Positions 8,214 to 16,681 of a DNA stretch of 38,254 nt are shown one piece after another. The stretch spans positions 1 to 38,254 of the forward strand of contig CACYKE010000058.1 in the NCBI GenBank assembly GCA_902774925.1. The letters are read 5' to 3'. Both the position numbers and the translations under genes were made by a program. Every line of letters begins with the position of its first letter. Positions within the stretch are counted from its first letter, which is position 1. Below the pieces are notes generated by a model that made no database searches, was not told the DNA's origin, and saw only the letters and a list, made by a program, of their open reading frames with translations. Source of the DNA: an uncultured Prevotellaceae bacterium. GTDB lineage: Bacteria; Bacteroidota; Bacteroidia; Bacteroidales; Bacteroidaceae.

Positions 8214-9053
8214 ATGAAGATGAAAAAGCTGATCATGTCACTGCTCTTTTTAGGAGTGTTGCCCATCAATATGGTGGCTCAGGATGATATGTATTTCGTT
8301 CCGTCCAAGGAGCAGAAAGCCAAGGACGTTTACGAATACGGACTACCTCGCGGCACCTACTATTCCGGTAGCTCACGCTCAGTTGATGATTATAACCGTC
8401 GAGTATTGACAGGTACTATTCCCACCGATTCGGCAGGCAACGATATCATTGATTTCTCTGCCGTTCGTGGTGTGTATCCTGATTCTACCGATAATGCATC
8501 ATCGGCTGATGACTATAAACTGACACGTCAGTTGAGCCGTTTCGACGACTATACACCCAGTCAGGCCTACTGGGAAGGTTATCGAGACGGACAATGGATG
8601 TCGCCCTGGTATGCCAGCCGCTGGTATAGTTGGTACGACTATGACCCTTGGTATTGGAACTACCCGTACTACTACGGCTACTATAGCAGTTGGTATGGAT
8701 GGTATAGCCCCTGGTATTACGGTTACTATCGTCCGTGGAATTATGGATATTACGGATATTATAGCCCGCGTTGGTATGGTGGCTACGTGCGTAGGACTCC
8801 TCATCGTGGACGCATAACGACGTATGACAGCCGTCGTGATTTCGGACGTACAACCTCGCGTACGAACAATAGTCGGACGTATAACGAAAACCGTTCGTTT
8901 GGCAGCAACCGCAATTCGTCAAGTTCGTTTGGCGCTCCTCGCACCAGTTCGGGTGGCTTCAGCGGTAGCGGCAGCATCGGTGGCGGTGGTGGTAGCCGCG
9001 GTGGTGGCGGTGGTTACTCTTCTGGTGGACGAACATTTGGCGGACGCCGTTAA
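8214..9053 (+). CDS. Secreted Tyr/Trp-rich protein with Gly/Arg/Ser-rich tail
   Basis: This is an exported protein of 279 aa of unknown function. A signal peptide ends near VAQ at 21-23. Residues 119-191 are extraordinarily aromatic: I count 26 Tyr and 12 Trp in 73 residues, in patterns such as WYSWYDYDPWYWNYPYYYGY. Residues about 192-279 are a low-complexity Arg/Ser/Asn then Gly-rich tail ending FGGRR. The composition suggests a surface-adhesive, aggregating or structural role, but that is inference. The AGGAGA at 8207-8212 spaces better to the second ATG at 8220, so the true start could be there. It is followed within 46 nt by a FadL-like outer-membrane protein on the same strand. Confidence 0.8.
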   Translation: MKMKKLIMSLLFLGVLPINMVAQDDMYFVPSKEQKAKDVYEYGLPRGTYYSGSSRSVDDYNRRVLTGTIPTDSAGNDIIDFSAVRGVYPDSTDNASSADDYKLTRQLSRFDDYTPSQAYWEGYRDGQWMSPWYASRWYSWYDYDPWYWNYPYYYGYYSSWYGWYSPWYYGYYRPWNYGYYGYYSPRWYGGYVRRTPHRGRITTYDSRRDFGRTTSRTNNSRTYNENRSFGSNRNSSSSFGAPRTSSGGFSGSGSIGGGGGSRGGGGGYSSGGRTFGGRR

Positions 9054-9088
9054 CAGTTGATAGTTAACAGATAATAGATAATAGTTAA
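9051..9088 (+). repeat. 7-bp tandem array at a stop-to-start junction
   Basis: Directly after the TAA stop, five heptamers follow: CAGTTGA, TAGTTAA, CAGATAA, TAGATAA, TAGTTAA, with consensus YAGWTAA. The array ends 11 nt before the next start codon at 9100. Confidence 0.75.
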
Positions 9089-9099
9089 GGAATACGACA

Positions 9100-10665
9100 A
9101 TGAAGAAGATATTTGTTTTCGCTGCTCTGTTTATAGCAGTTATGCAGTTACATGCTCAGAACGCAGTCAACCTCGACACCTACATCGGTGCCCAGCTGGC
9201 TACTGAGGACCTCAATGGAACAGCCCGTTACGTGGGCATGGGTGGAGCGATGGAAGCTCTGGGTGCTGATATATCGACCATTGGCACCAATCCCGCTGGC
9301 ATCGGCCTTTTCCGCCATAGTCATGTGTCTGGTTCGTTCGGTCTCGTTTCGCAGTCCGATGGCAAGTCCTTTGCTGACGGTTCAAAGACCAATGCGTCGT
9401 TCGACCAGATGGGTTTTGTTGTTGCGACACGCACAGGTGTTTCTGATTACATTAATTTCGGTTTCAATTTCCATAAGAGCCGCAATTTCAACCATGTGCT
9501 TTCGGCTGCAGCTAATGCCATTAATGGCTCATCGCAGAATCGCCAGACTTACATCAAGGGTATGAACGACCAACTTAACGGCCGTTATAGTGTCAGTACT
9601 GTCGACGAACTCTGCCTGCGTATGATGGAAGACGGTACTGATCCGGAAACAGGTAACCCCAACTATACTTACATCGACGCTCAGGACTACACATTCAACC
9701 GCGCCCAGACAGGATATATCGGTGAGTACGATTTCAATCTCAGCGGTAACTTTAACAACCGCCTCTATTGGGGTCTGACGGTTGGTGTGAAGGGTGTCCA
9801 TTACAATAGTTATACGGAATATGAAGAGTCACTGGTGTCGTCGGACCCTGCGATCAATTATGTAAAGATGAAGGACAGCCACAAGATTACTGGTACTGGT
9901 TTCAATATCAAAGCAGGTATCATTGGCCGTCCTATCGAGGAGTCGCCATTCCGTCTGGGTGTAAGTGTTTCGTCGCCAACATTCTACAAGTTGACCACAG
10001 AAAACAGAACATCTCTTAATGACCAATACGGCATGGTAATGGAAATGAGTGATAAGGCAGATTTTCGTTTCAACACTCCTTGGGTGTTTGGTATTTCTGC
10101 AGGACACATTATTGATAATTGCCTCGCGCTGGGTCTCAGCTATGAATATGCCGACTATAGCACCAACGACATGCGTACCATCACTTCGTCAGGTTATAAC
10201 TGGTATGGCGACTACTATGATAAGAGTGACAGCGATCCTGTCATGAAAGATCATGCCCAGCGTACACTGAAAGGAGTATCGACCATTAAGGCTGGTGCAG
10301 AATATATGATTGACAAAAATATCTCGGTCCGTGTGGGTTACAACTACATATCGCCTATGTATAAAGAGGATGGTGTTCGCGATATGACTCTCGATTCGCC
10401 AGGCGTTATGATGGCTTCCACCACCGATTATACCAACTGGAAGAGTACCAACCGCATTACTGCTGGTGTCGGCTTCACTTTCGATCAATTCCGCATCGAC
10501 TTGGCTTATCAGTACCAAATGCGCAACGGTGATTTCTATCCATACATGAACCATTTTCAGAACATGAATCAGTATTACCCTGATCCCAAGTCAAACGATT
10601 GTAATGCTGTCAGTGTTAAAGATAACCGCCATCAGTTGCTCTGCACATTGTCATATACTTTCTGA
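9100..10665 (+). CDS. FadL/OmpP1-like outer-membrane protein
   Basis: This 521-aa outer-membrane protein begins with a signal peptide (MKKIFVFAAL...; cleavage near HAQ at 18-20). It has the family's N-terminal hallmark, a segment with ARYVGMGGAMEALG followed by the conserved TNPAGIGLFR. The rest alternates polar and aromatic residues, as in beta-barrels, and the chain ends with a terminal aromatic (LSYTF) typical of outer-membrane proteins recognised by BamA. Bacteroidetes members are often labelled hemin receptor or OmpP1/FadL/TodX and are thought to pass hydrophobic compounds. The ligand is unknown. There is no promoter between it and the aromatic-rich secreted protein upstream, so they are probably co-transcribed. 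Confidence 0.85.
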   Translation: MKKIFVFAALFIAVMQLHAQNAVNLDTYIGAQLATEDLNGTARYVGMGGAMEALGADISTIGTNPAGIGLFRHSHVSGSFGLVSQSDGKSFADGSKTNASFDQMGFVVATRTGVSDYINFGFNFHKSRNFNHVLSAAANAINGSSQNRQTYIKGMNDQLNGRYSVSTVDELCLRMMEDGTDPETGNPNYTYIDAQDYTFNRAQTGYIGEYDFNLSGNFNNRLYWGLTVGVKGVHYNSYTEYEESLVSSDPAINYVKMKDSHKITGTGFNIKAGIIGRPIEESPFRLGVSVSSPTFYKLTTENRTSLNDQYGMVMEMSDKADFRFNTPWVFGISAGHIIDNCLALGLSYEYADYSTNDMRTITSSGYNWYGDYYDKSDSDPVMKDHAQRTLKGVSTIKAGAEYMIDKNISVRVGYNYISPMYKEDGVRDMTLDSPGVMMASTTDYTNWKSTNRITAGVGFTFDQFRIDLAYQYQMRNGDFYPYMNHFQNMNQYYPDPKSNDCNAVSVKDNRHQLLCTLSYTF

Positions 10666-10712
10666 AAATATTTTTAATACCTTCTGATTGAAGGTCGCAA
10701 ATAATAAATAAG

Positions 10713-10742
10713 GGCGTCTTTGTGTTACACAAAGGCGTCTTT
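10713..10742 (+). terminator. Probable intrinsic terminator of the FadL-like gene
   Basis: A perfect 7-bp stem (CTTTGTG at 10718-10724, CACAAAG at 10728-10734, loop TTA) extends outward by G-C and wobble pairs to 10713 and 10739 and is followed by TTT. It lies about 50 nt after the stop. The U-tract is short, so efficiency is uncertain. Confidence 0.6.
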
Positions 10743-10773
10743 ACGTTATAATGAAGAAATAATTTGCAATTTA

Positions 10774-10806
10774 TTTGGATTTTTAAACAATAATTCTTAA
10801 CTTTGC
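10774..10806 (+). promoter_or_regulatory. Promoter of the PglF/CapD-like gene
   Basis: A -33 TTTG at 10774-10777 and a -7 TAACTTTGC at 10798-10806 are separated by exactly 20 nt. This is a full match to the Bacteroidetes housekeeping promoter and lies 24 nt upstream of the ATG at 10831. Confidence 0.85.
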
Positions 10807-10830
10807 AGCGGTTTTGAAGCATAGATATAT

Positions 10831-12834
10831 ATGAGAAATCCGTTTGACAAGATATTAAACTGGTATTTCACGAAGAATTCGTTACCATACTGGTGTATTT
10901 TCCTTATTGATTGTGCAATTGTAATGTTCAGTGGAGTCGTGACTTTCTGGATATTCCACGACACGCAGACATTATACGAAAACTCATTACAGGTATTTAA
11001 CACCGTAATCATCTTTGCACTGTTGAGCATACCTGGTTTCCGCCTGTTCCATACTTATTCCGGCTTTATGCGCTATTCGAGTTTTGTTGACTTGATGCGT
11101 GTGGTGTATGGCAATTTGGTTAGCCTTGGACTTGTGTTGATTGCTGACTATGGAATGGATATGCTTCCTGGTGACTGGTTTGTACATTTCAACACGACTA
11201 GCATTTTCCTCTGTTTTATTTTTGCCACATTGCTGATGTGGGCTCTGCGCGTGTTTGTGAAGACTCTGTATGATGTGGCTTTCTCGAATACCCGTGCTGT
11301 TCGCGTACTGATTTACGGTGCCATGCAGGGTGGGGTAGGATTGGCGAAGAATATCCAAAGCCAGCGTCCGCGTAAGTTCTTGGTGAAAGGTTTCATTACT
11401 CATTACAAGAATACAAAACACCAGCAAATTATGGGCGAGCGTGTGTATTCTGTTGATGAGGATTTGACCAAAATTATCATGGATAATGATATCGAGGGTG
11501 TTTTGGTGTCGCCTTATCGTGTGAAGGAATTCAGGGATAATCAGGAAATTCAGGATAAGATCATTGGTGCTGGTGCGAAAATATATATGACTCAGAGTGC
11601 CAAGGAGATGAGCGAAGGCGAAGAAATGTCGGACGAGGACTACGGAAACATGCAGATGCGTGAAGTATCTGTAGAAGAACTGTTGCCTCGTCAGGAGATT
11701 CGTGTAGACCTGAAATCGGTGGCTGAGCTGATAGAGGGACAGAAGGTGTTGATTACTGGAAGCGCCGGTTCTATCGGTAGCGAAATGGTAAGACAGATTG
11801 CGCAGTTTAAGCCGGCAAAGATGATGCTCATTGACCAAGCGGAGACCCCTCAGCACGACATTCGACTAATGATGGCAAAGGACTTCCCGAATGTGGATGC
11901 AGAGGTGATCGTGACAAGTATCAGCCGTCAGCGCAGAATGGAGGAAATTTTCCGTACGTTCAGACCTGACTACGTGTTCCATGCTGCCGCCTATAAGCAT
12001 GTGCCGATGATGGAGGATAATCCTTCGGAGGCAGTGCTCAACAACATCTACGGAACGAAAGTGATTGCTGACTACAGCGTGAAATATGGCGTCAAGAAAT
12101 TCGTGATGGTGTCAACGGATAAGGCCGTGAACCCCACGAATGTCATGGGCTGTTCGAAGCGTATCTGCGAGATTTACGTGCAGGCACTCGACCAAGCTAT
12201 CAAAGAGAAGAAGATGGTCAATCATCTACCTCTCTTGGGCAACAAGCTCAGCTTCATCACGGCAGGTCAAATGGGTGGCCCGACGGCTCGAACGCAGTTT
12301 GTTACCACACGTTTCGGTAATGTGCTGGGATCCAACGGAAGTGTCATTCCCTTGTTCCGTGAACAGATTAAAAATGGCGGTCCTGTGACTGTTACTGACG
12401 AACGAATCGTTCGTTTCTTCATGCTTATTCCCGAGGCTTGTAAGCTGGTGCTCGAGGCTGGCACGAAGGGAAATGGTGGCGAAATCTTCGTCTTCGACAT
12501 GGGCAAACCCGTGAAGATTGCTGACCTTGCCAAGCGCATGATCAAGCTCTCCGGTGCCAAGAATGTCGAGATTAAGTTTACGGGGTTGCGTCCGGGCGAG
12601 AAGCTCTACGAGGAAGTCCTTAACGAACTCGAGGGTACCAAGCCAACGTTCCATGAGAAGATTCGTATCGCAGAGGTTCGTGAGTACGACTACGACAAGG
12701 TGTGCAAGGACATCGACGATCTTATTGAGATTTCCAAGCATTATGACGATATGGCTACGGTGAAAAAGATGAAGGAAATCGTACCTGAGTACAAGTCAAA
12801 CAACTCGATTTACGAGAAATTGGACAAGAAATAG
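10831..12834 (+). CDS. Membrane-anchored nucleotide-sugar 4,6-dehydratase (PglF/WbpM/CapD type)
   Basis: This 667-aa polysaccharide-biosynthesis enzyme probably dehydrates UDP-GlcNAc or a related nucleotide sugar at the inner face of the cytoplasmic membrane, as PglF and WbpM do. The N-terminal 150 residues contain about four transmembrane segments. A first Rossmann-like domain (about 150-290) follows. The catalytic SDR domain has the NAD motif TGSAGSIGSEM near 308-318 and the signature STDKAVNPTNVMGCSKR near 428-444. The C-terminal GLRPGEKLYEE motif is also family-typical. It is transcribed alone from its own strong promoter, between two terminators, so it is not in a capsule gene cluster here. 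The exact sugar product cannot be told from sequence. Confidence 0.92.
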   Translation: MRNPFDKILNWYFTKNSLPYWCIFLIDCAIVMFSGVVTFWIFHDTQTLYENSLQVFNTVIIFALLSIPGFRLFHTYSGFMRYSSFVDLMRVVYGNLVSLGLVLIADYGMDMLPGDWFVHFNTTSIFLCFIFATLLMWALRVFVKTLYDVAFSNTRAVRVLIYGAMQGGVGLAKNIQSQRPRKFLVKGFITHYKNTKHQQIMGERVYSVDEDLTKIIMDNDIEGVLVSPYRVKEFRDNQEIQDKIIGAGAKIYMTQSAKEMSEGEEMSDEDYGNMQMREVSVEELLPRQEIRVDLKSVAELIEGQKVLITGSAGSIGSEMVRQIAQFKPAKMMLIDQAETPQHDIRLMMAKDFPNVDAEVIVTSISRQRRMEEIFRTFRPDYVFHAAAYKHVPMMEDNPSEAVLNNIYGTKVIADYSVKYGVKKFVMVSTDKAVNPTNVMGCSKRICEIYVQALDQAIKEKKMVNHLPLLGNKLSFITAGQMGGPTARTQFVTTRFGNVLGSNGSVIPLFREQIKNGGPVTVTDERIVRFFMLIPEACKLVLEAGTKGNGGEIFVFDMGKPVKIADLAKRMIKLSGAKNVEIKFTGLRPGEKLYEEVLNELEGTKPTFHEKIRIAEVREYDYDKVCKDIDDLIEISKHYDDMATVKKMKEIVPEYKSNNSIYEKLDKK

Positions 12835-12844
12835 TAACGCTTCT

Positions 12845-12903
12845 GTTTACCGGCAGTAAACGAACAATTTACCGGCACTAAACTCAGGTTTAGTGCCGGT
12901 AAA
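12845..12903. terminator. Bidirectional terminator with an extra repeat arm
   Basis: A perfect 16-bp stem (arms 12868-12883 and 12888-12903, loop TCAG) lies between the convergent dehydratase and galK genes. Flanking A/T tracts could support termination in both directions. A further near-identical copy of the left arm, with one C-to-G change, lies at 12846-12861; with its preceding G it forms a small hairpin of its own (GTTTAC at 12845-12850, GTAAAC at 12856-12861). Confidence 0.8.
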
Positions 12904-12921
12904 CTTTGTATTGAAAGGGGC

Positions 12922-14088
12922 TTAACAGAGCTTGCGGGAACCGTCGCCAATGACGACGTCGTAAACCTTAGGCTCATGACCATATTTTGCGTTGAACTTT
13001 TCCTTAGCCGTAGCGATGAACTGACGGTAGAGGTCGTTGCGTACGAGGTTGATGGTGCAACCACCAAAGCCACCACCCATGATTCGTGAGCCGGTGACGC
13101 CGCACTCCTTGGCGATGTCGTTCAGGAAGTCGAGCTCTTCGCAAGAAACCTCGTAGTCCTTCGACAAACCTTCATGGGTCTGGTACATCAGTTCACCAAC
13201 CTTCTCGTAGTCGCCTTCGTTCAGAGCGTCGCAGACAGCAAGCACACGGTCTTTCTCGCCCAGCACGAACTTGGCGCGCTTGTAATCCTCTTCGCCAACT
13301 TCGGCACGTACTTCGTCAAGCTGTTCCCATGTGCAGTCGCGCAGGGTTTCAAACTTGCCCTCGGGATGCTTGGCCTGAATGTGCTTTACGACATTCTCGC
13401 ACGAATTGCGACGGTCGTTATATGGAGAACCAGCCAACTGGTGCTTCACAACACTGTCGAGCAGTACGAGACGATAGCCGTCGGGCTTGAAGGGGAAGTA
13501 TTCGAACTCGCGCGAACGGCAGTCGAGGCGCATCAGACAACCTGCCTTGCCGAAGACGGAGGCGAACTGGTCCATGATACCACAGTTGACACCGCAGTAG
13601 TTGTGCTCGGTAGCCTGTCCGGCAAGTGCCATATCCCACTGAGAAACCTTGTTGTCACCGAAGATGTCGTTCAGACCGCAAGCGAAACAGCTCTCCATAG
13701 CAGCTGATGACGACATGCCGGCACCGAGGGGAACATCACCTGCAAAGGCAATATTGAAACCTTTTACGGGAACGCCCAATTTCTGCATCTCCTTAGCGAT
13801 ACCATAGATATAACGAGCCCATGAAGCGCGGGGACCAGCAGGATCATCGAGGTGGAAGTCCACGCGGTCTTTCAGGTCGATGGCATAAGCCATGACGGTA
13901 TCCTCTGTGCCATTTGCGCGCATTTCTGCCATAATACCCTTATCGACAGCACCGGGGAAAACGAATCCACCGTTGTAGTCGGTGTGTTCGCCAATGAGGT
14001 TAATACGGCCCGGTGAGGCATATACATTGCCGGTCTTTCCATCAAAATGCTTGATGAAGCGGCTTCTTACAAAATCAATTTCCATCAT
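12922..14088 (-). CDS. galK: Galactokinase
   Basis: GalK phosphorylates alpha-D-galactose to galactose 1-phosphate with ATP, the first committed step of the Leloir pathway. The 388-aa protein shows all three GHMP-kinase motifs: the galactose-binding signature PGRINLIGEHTDYNGG near residues 26-41, the ATP loop PLGAGMSSSAAME near 124-136, and GGGFGGCTINLV near 346-357. Two ATGs lie at 14088 and 14085; either could be used. It is the last gene of the galM-gluP-galK operon and begins 34 nt after the transporter stop, across a 7-bp repeat array. No galT is in the window, so the next pathway step must be encoded elsewhere. Confidence 0.97.
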   Translation of the reverse strand: MMEIDFVRSRFIKHFDGKTGNVYASPGRINLIGEHTDYNGGFVFPGAVDKGIMAEMRANGTEDTVMAYAIDLKDRVDFHLDDPAGPRASWARYIYGIAKEMQKLGVPVKGFNIAFAGDVPLGAGMSSSAAMESCFACGLNDIFGDNKVSQWDMALAGQATEHNYCGVNCGIMDQFASVFGKAGCLMRLDCRSREFEYFPFKPDGYRLVLLDSVVKHQLAGSPYNDRRNSCENVVKHIQAKHPEGKFETLRDCTWEQLDEVRAEVGEEDYKRAKFVLGEKDRVLAVCDALNEGDYEKVGELMYQTHEGLSKDYEVSCEELDFLNDIAKECGVTGSRIMGGGFGGCTINLVRNDLYRQFIATAKEKFNAKYGHEPKVYDVVIGDGSRKLC

Positions 14089-14090
14089 AT

Positions 14091-14125
14091 AACTTTCAGC
14101 TTTAATCTTTTAACTTTCAACTTTA
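14091..14125 (-). repeat. 7-bp tandem array between gluP and galK
   Basis: On the minus strand, starting from the TAA stop of the transporter, the spacer reads TTGAAAG, TTAAAAG, ATTAAAG, CTGAAAG and then TTATATG, which runs into the galK start. The 7-bp period fills the whole junction. Confidence 0.75.
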
Positions 14126-15451
14126 CTCCACAGGGATGTCCTTGTTGACGTTCTTACAGCCGATGAGGGCGTAATAGAACATGTAGGCCATAGCCAGCAG
14201 ATAGACGAAGTAGCTTGGCATGTAACCCATGAAGTCGGCAAAGAAACTCTGAACCACTGGCAGCACGCCACCGCCGACAACCATCATCATAAAAATACCT
14301 GATGCCTGAGCGGTATATTTGCCAAGACCTTCAGTAGCGAGGTTGAAGATAGAAGCCCACATCACAGAGGTGCAGAGTCCGCAGAGTACTAATAGCAGTG
14401 CACTCATCGGAACCGTTGTCATCTCTACGGTGCCTTCCAGAATCTTTACTAACGGCATGCTGACAGTAACATCCTTCGGCGTCAGAATGGCAGCAATGAT
14501 GAGCACCATTCCCACACTCGTTGTGGCGAGCATCAACTGTCGAGAGGATACTTTGCCTGCAATGGCGCTAGATACCAAACGTCCTATGAGCATCAGCAAC
14601 CAGTACATAGCTGCTACAGCACCACCAATTGTAGCTGCATTGAGCACTGCTTCAGGATTTACCCATCCACCATTGGCGCTGGTATCGGAGAGGTAGAAGT
14701 TCAATCCTCCAGGAATACCTACCTCAACGCCTACATAAACGAATATGGCGATGACACCTAAAGTGCAGTGGCGGAACGACCAAGGGGTGTGCTCGAACTT
14801 CGTAGCGGCAGTCACTTTGCCCATCTCGGGATCCTTGATGGGGATGAAGGCCAGTACACAGAATGCAGCAGCAAAGACTGCCATTGCAATGTAGAGCACG
14901 AGGTTGATCTGTACGAAGTCTGTTTCACGAGTCACCTGTCCGATGAGCGCACCGACAAGCATGGGGGTCATCGTGCCTGACAACGAGTTCAGCGTACCGC
15001 CAATCATGTTCAACTGGTTACCTCGGTTACCACCGCCGCCTAGCAAGTTCAGCATTGGGTTAACCACAGTATTCAGCATACAAACGGAAAGACCCGATAC
15101 GAAGGCACCAGTCAGATAAACGACGTTATCGGTATAACCTTCCAGTGCCTCGAAGCCCGAGATAAACTGGATGAGCACGCCGATAAATCCAACTAAGATA
15201 CCGAGCATGGCAGTTTTCTTGTAGCCAATGCGAGTCAGCATCTTACCTGCAGGAATACCCATAAACAGGTAGGCGAAGAAGTTCATGAAGTTACCTAACA
15301 TGGCGAGCATGTTAGAACCGCCTACCTCGGGATCGTTTTTCATCACCACACCAATAGGAGCGCCAAGGTTGGTGACGAACGCAATCATTGCGTAAAGGAA
15401 CATCATCGTCACAATGGCGATGATGCTCCCGTTTTTCTTTTGATTACTCAT
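14123..15451 (-). CDS. gluP: Glucose/galactose MFS transporter (FucP/GluP family)
   Basis: This 442-aa protein has about twelve transmembrane helices and belongs to the fucose-galactose-glucose:H+ symporter branch of the major facilitator superfamily. The N-terminal helix MMFLYAMIAFVTNLGAP and the loop MGIPAGKMLTRIGYKKTA between helices 2 and 3 are typical. It imports galactose or glucose across the inner membrane with protons. Its place between galM and galK makes galactose the likely substrate. The start at 15451 (MSNQKKNG) follows an AT-rich 31-nt spacer after galM. Confidence 0.9.
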   Translation of the reverse strand: MSNQKKNGSIIAIVTMMFLYAMIAFVTNLGAPIGVVMKNDPEVGGSNMLAMLGNFMNFFAYLFMGIPAGKMLTRIGYKKTAMLGILVGFIGVLIQFISGFEALEGYTDNVVYLTGAFVSGLSVCMLNTVVNPMLNLLGGGGNRGNQLNMIGGTLNSLSGTMTPMLVGALIGQVTRETDFVQINLVLYIAMAVFAAAFCVLAFIPIKDPEMGKVTAATKFEHTPWSFRHCTLGVIAIFVYVGVEVGIPGGLNFYLSDTSANGGWVNPEAVLNAATIGGAVAAMYWLLMLIGRLVSSAIAGKVSSRQLMLATTSVGMVLIIAAILTPKDVTVSMPLVKILEGTVEMTTVPMSALLLVLCGLCTSVMWASIFNLATEGLGKYTAQASGIFMMMVVGGGVLPVVQSFFADFMGYMPSYFVYLLAMAYMFYYALIGCKNVNKDIPVE

Positions 15452-15482
15452 AAATAAATAATGTATGTATTAGTAGTTTAGT

Positions 15483-16574
15483 TTACTCTGCTACACCAAA
15501 GCGATAGACCGTCTTCTGCTTGTAGCGCTGGCCTGGATTCAGCACGACGCTGGGGAAGTAGGGACGGTTGGGGCTGTCGGGGAAATGCTGTGCTTCGAAG
15601 CAGACGGCCGAACGACGTGGGAAGGTGCAACCGTTGGCGCCTTTGTAGCCATTCAGGAAATTACCGGTGTAGAGCTGTAAACCTGGTTCGGTGGTATAAA
15701 CCTCCATGGTGCGTCCGCTCTTAGGCTCTGTCAACTTGGCGGCAAAGCTCAATTCACCCTCTTCCTGCTTATTCAGCACGTAGTTATGGTCGAAACCGTG
15801 ACCAAACTTAATCTGCTCGTTGTCAGCTTCGATATCCTGACCGAAAGTCTTTGCGGTGCGGAAATCGAAAGGAGTACCCTCAACTTTCAGAATTTCACCT
15901 GTGGGAATAGCTGTTGCGTCGGTGGGCAGATAGAAATCTGCATTGATTTCGCAAATCTGGTCCTCGATGCCGGGAGTGGGGTCGGCAGTACCGCCCAATG
16001 CAAAGAAAGCGTGGTGTGTCAGGTTGACAATCGTCTTCTTGTTGGTGGTAGCCAGATACTCAATAACCAGCTCGTTCTGGTCGGTGAAGGTAAACTCTAC
16101 CGTTACGTCCAGTTCGCCTGTGAAACCTTCCTCACCATAAGATGAAATACGATGCAGAGCCAGCGAGCGTGGACCCATCTGACGAGCATCCCATACCTTG
16201 GCGTTGAAACCTACGCCACCGCCATGCAGGTGGTTAGGACCGTCGTTCAGAGCAAGCTGATAGTCCTTACCGTTCAGCGTGAACTGACCCTTGCAGATGC
16301 GGTTGCCCCAACGGCCAATCAGCGTCGAGAGGTAAGGCTCGTTGCCGCTGGTGAGCTGTTGGATGCTGTTGTGACCCTCAATAACGTTTGCTACTTTGCC
16401 ATCTTTATCGGGAACCATGATAGCACATATTGCGCCACCATAATTAGAGATAGCTACTTCATAACCCTTACGGTTCTTCAGAATGTAAAGATCCGTCTTT
16501 TTTCCATTCACCGTGGCCTGGAAATCCTTGCGGTTCAGACCACACAAATTCGCTGTTTCGTTTGTGTTTGCCAT
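15483..16574 (-). CDS. galM: Aldose 1-epimerase (mutarotase)
   Basis: GalM interconverts the alpha and beta anomers of galactose and supplies the alpha form to GalK. The 363-aa protein has the galactose-mutarotase fold, with GPNHLHGGGVGFNAKVWD near residues 98-115, NLTHHAFFALGG carrying the catalytic histidine region, GHGFDHNYVLN, and CFEAQHFPDSPN with the likely catalytic glutamate. There is no signal peptide, so it is cytoplasmic. It is the first gene of the galM-gluP-galK operon and sits behind a full promoter with two adjacent inverted repeats, suggesting sugar-responsive control. Confidence 0.95.
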   Translation of the reverse strand: MANTNETANLCGLNRKDFQATVNGKKTDLYILKNRKGYEVAISNYGGAICAIMVPDKDGKVANVIEGHNSIQQLTSGNEPYLSTLIGRWGNRICKGQFTLNGKDYQLALNDGPNHLHGGGVGFNAKVWDARQMGPRSLALHRISSYGEEGFTGELDVTVEFTFTDQNELVIEYLATTNKKTIVNLTHHAFFALGGTADPTPGIEDQICEINADFYLPTDATAIPTGEILKVEGTPFDFRTAKTFGQDIEADNEQIKFGHGFDHNYVLNKQEEGELSFAAKLTEPKSGRTMEVYTTEPGLQLYTGNFLNGYKGANGCTFPRRSAVCFEAQHFPDSPNRPYFPSVVLNPGQRYKQKTVYRFGVAE

Positions 16575-16600
16575 ATTGTTAATGTTTTAAGTTACTTAAT

Positions 16601-16616
16601 TTACTTTGCAAAGTAA
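16601..16616. promoter_or_regulatory. Perfect 16-bp palindrome overlapping the galM -7 box
   Basis: TTACTTTGCAAAGTAA is fully self-complementary and contains the galM -7 box on the minus strand. A protein bound here would block RNA polymerase, so it is a candidate operator. It could also arise by chance from the A/T-rich -7 sequence. Confidence 0.45.
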
Positions 16617-16640
16617 CCGAAAAAAAACGAGAATGGCAAA
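16608..16640 (-). promoter_or_regulatory. Promoter of the galM-gluP-galK operon
   Basis: On the minus strand, a -33 TTTG (16637-16640) and a -7 TTACTTTGC (16608-16616) are exactly 20 nt apart. The first base pair of the -7 TA is changed to TT. The start of galM is 33 nt downstream of the -7 box. Confidence 0.75.
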
Positions 16641-16648
16641 TGAATCGA

Positions 16649-16665
16649 CGTAAAAAACGTTTACG
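16649..16665. promoter_or_regulatory. Candidate LacI-like operator upstream of galM
   Basis: The inverted repeat CGTAAA (16649-16654) and TTTACG (16660-16665), with a 5-nt centre, sits 8 bp upstream of the galM -33 box. It contains AAACGTTT and resembles the CGTAAACG/CGTTTACG half-sites of LacI-family regulators. No regulator gene is nearby, so the match is by resemblance only. Confidence 0.45.
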
Positions 16666-16681
16666 AGAGTGTTAAAAACAT

